64,000 nucleotides of DNA, from positions 744,001-808,000 of the forward strand of contig CP087969.1 in assembly GCA_024703915.1 (NCBI GenBank), in the 5' to 3' direction. The translations under genes and the position numbers were made by a program. The notes beneath the pieces were generated by a model. It had not been told where the DNA came from and made no database searches. It saw only the letters and a program-made list of their open reading frames with translations. This stretch comes from Massilia sp. H-1. Lineage in GTDB: Bacteria; Pseudomonadota; Gammaproteobacteria; Burkholderiales; Burkholderiaceae_D. Positions 63,584 to 64,000 of this stretch are shown here, in pieces. How positions within the stretch are numbered: position 1 is the first letter of the stretch; every line of letters starts with the position of its first letter.

Positions 63584-64000
63584 ATGCACACCTTACAGCT
63601 TACGAGACTCTTCCTTTGTTCCGCCGTTGCGCTGACCCTGGCTGCCTGCGGCAGCGACGACGGCGCCATGGACATGACGCCGCCCCCGCCCGTGCCGCCG
63701 CCCGCTGAAGCGGGCAATGCGGTCGTGCTGACCGCAGCCAGCAAGCTCGTTTCCTTCGACCTGGCCAGCGCCGCCACCATCAAGACCACGGTCGCGCTGA
63801 GCGGGCTGCAAAGCGGCGAAACCCTGATCGGGATCGACTACCGCCCGGCCGACGGCCTGCTGTACGGCGTGGGCAGCACGGGCCGCGTGTACACGGTCAA
63901 TGCCAGCACGGGCGTGCTCAGCTTCAAGGCGGCGCTGGCGGCCGACGCGGCCGACACCAGCGCGCCCTTCACGGCCCTGGCAGGCACCGATTTCGGGGTC
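63584..64000 (+). CDS. DUF4394-domain lipoprotein (3' truncated by window)
   Basis: The first 139 residues are visible. Lipobox LAAC ('FLCSAVALTLAACGSDDGAM'), a Pro-rich spacer PPPPVPPPAEAGN, then 'SFDLASAATIKTTVALSGLQ', 'GIDYRPADGLLYGVGSTGRV' and 'YTVNASTGVLSFKAALAADA', the repeating unit of DUF4394 beta-propeller-like extracellular proteins. The gene continues beyond base 64000. The function of the family is unknown. Single ATG at 63584. Confidence 0.85.
   Translation, partial: MHTLQLTRLFLCSAVALTLAACGSDDGAMDMTPPPPVPPPAEAGNAVVLTAASKLVSFDLASAATIKTTVALSGLQSGETLIGIDYRPADGLLYGVGSTGRVYTVNASTGVLSFKAALAADAADTSAPFTALAGTDFGV

Overview
The window is a 64 kb, GC-rich (roughly two-thirds GC by eye) chromosomal segment that looks like a Massilia/Telluria-type member of the Oxalobacteraceae (Burkholderiales). 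Supporting signs are a PEP-CTERM exosortase substrate, a Gram-negative porin, polyhydroxybutyrate acetoacetyl-CoA reductase, a COG4389-type 'site-specific recombinase' membrane protein, many c-di-GMP and two-component genes, and a block of small envelope-stress lipoproteins. I saw no tRNA, rRNA, CRISPR array, transposase or prophage module.

Read the sequence with one correction in mind. About 70 places (hand count) carry a variant of GCYTARGC (GCTTAAGC, GCTTAGGC, GCCTAAGC, GCTTAGC, GCTAAGC, GCCTAGC). Where a conserved protein crosses such a site, replacing it by GCCGGC restores both frame and motif, for example AGLLHDIGKIG at 18825. Most apparent frameshifts and in-frame stops are therefore probably systematic read errors at a GCCGGC motif, likely a modified one, plus ordinary single-base indels. 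Gene spans below run from the true start to the true stop across these breaks.

Layout. 0-12 kb holds housekeeping and metabolism: trmJ, suhB, a RhlE-type helicase, an SOS-boxed umuD homologue, a PEP-CTERM protein, marR-MFS, hyi, a lipoprotein pair, a DksA/TraR protein, and phbB and a universal stress protein diverging from an FNR-like box. 12-21 kb is a signalling island: six coupled genes (PAS-GGDEF-EAL-REC-PAS fusion, small protein, HDOD, histidine kinase, REC-HD-GYP, REC) facing a second kinase. 21-28.7 kb has mtfA, a flavin monooxygenase, a Prx-Grx fusion, a winged-helix regulator, a collagen-like lipoprotein, an OmpA protein, YihY and an AI-2E-type permease.

28.8-41.2 kb is an envelope-stress island: BON, glycine-zipper, DUF883, DUF4398, holin-like, ferritin-like, OmpA, AsmA and patatin genes around a Crp/Fnr regulator. 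Their promoters share a palindrome GTNCG-N4-CGNAC centred about 29.5-30.5 bp upstream of a -10-like hexamer. This is the spacing of class II CRP/FNR-activated promoters and suggests one undescribed regulon, also reaching genes at 12.7, 25.1 and 45.1 kb.

41-51 kb contains a double M16 peptidase, ilvE, the recombinase-like membrane protein coupled to a cardiolipin synthase, a metallophosphoesterase, a lipid kinase and a PAP2 phosphatase. 51-64 kb contains a PilH-like regulator, an orphan sulfate-binding protein, dienelactone hydrolase, a coupled Crp-hybrid kinase-REC operon, a short porin, an ATP-grasp-like protein, a hydrolase remnant, an M2 peptidase, DgkA and a partial DUF4394 lipoprotein.
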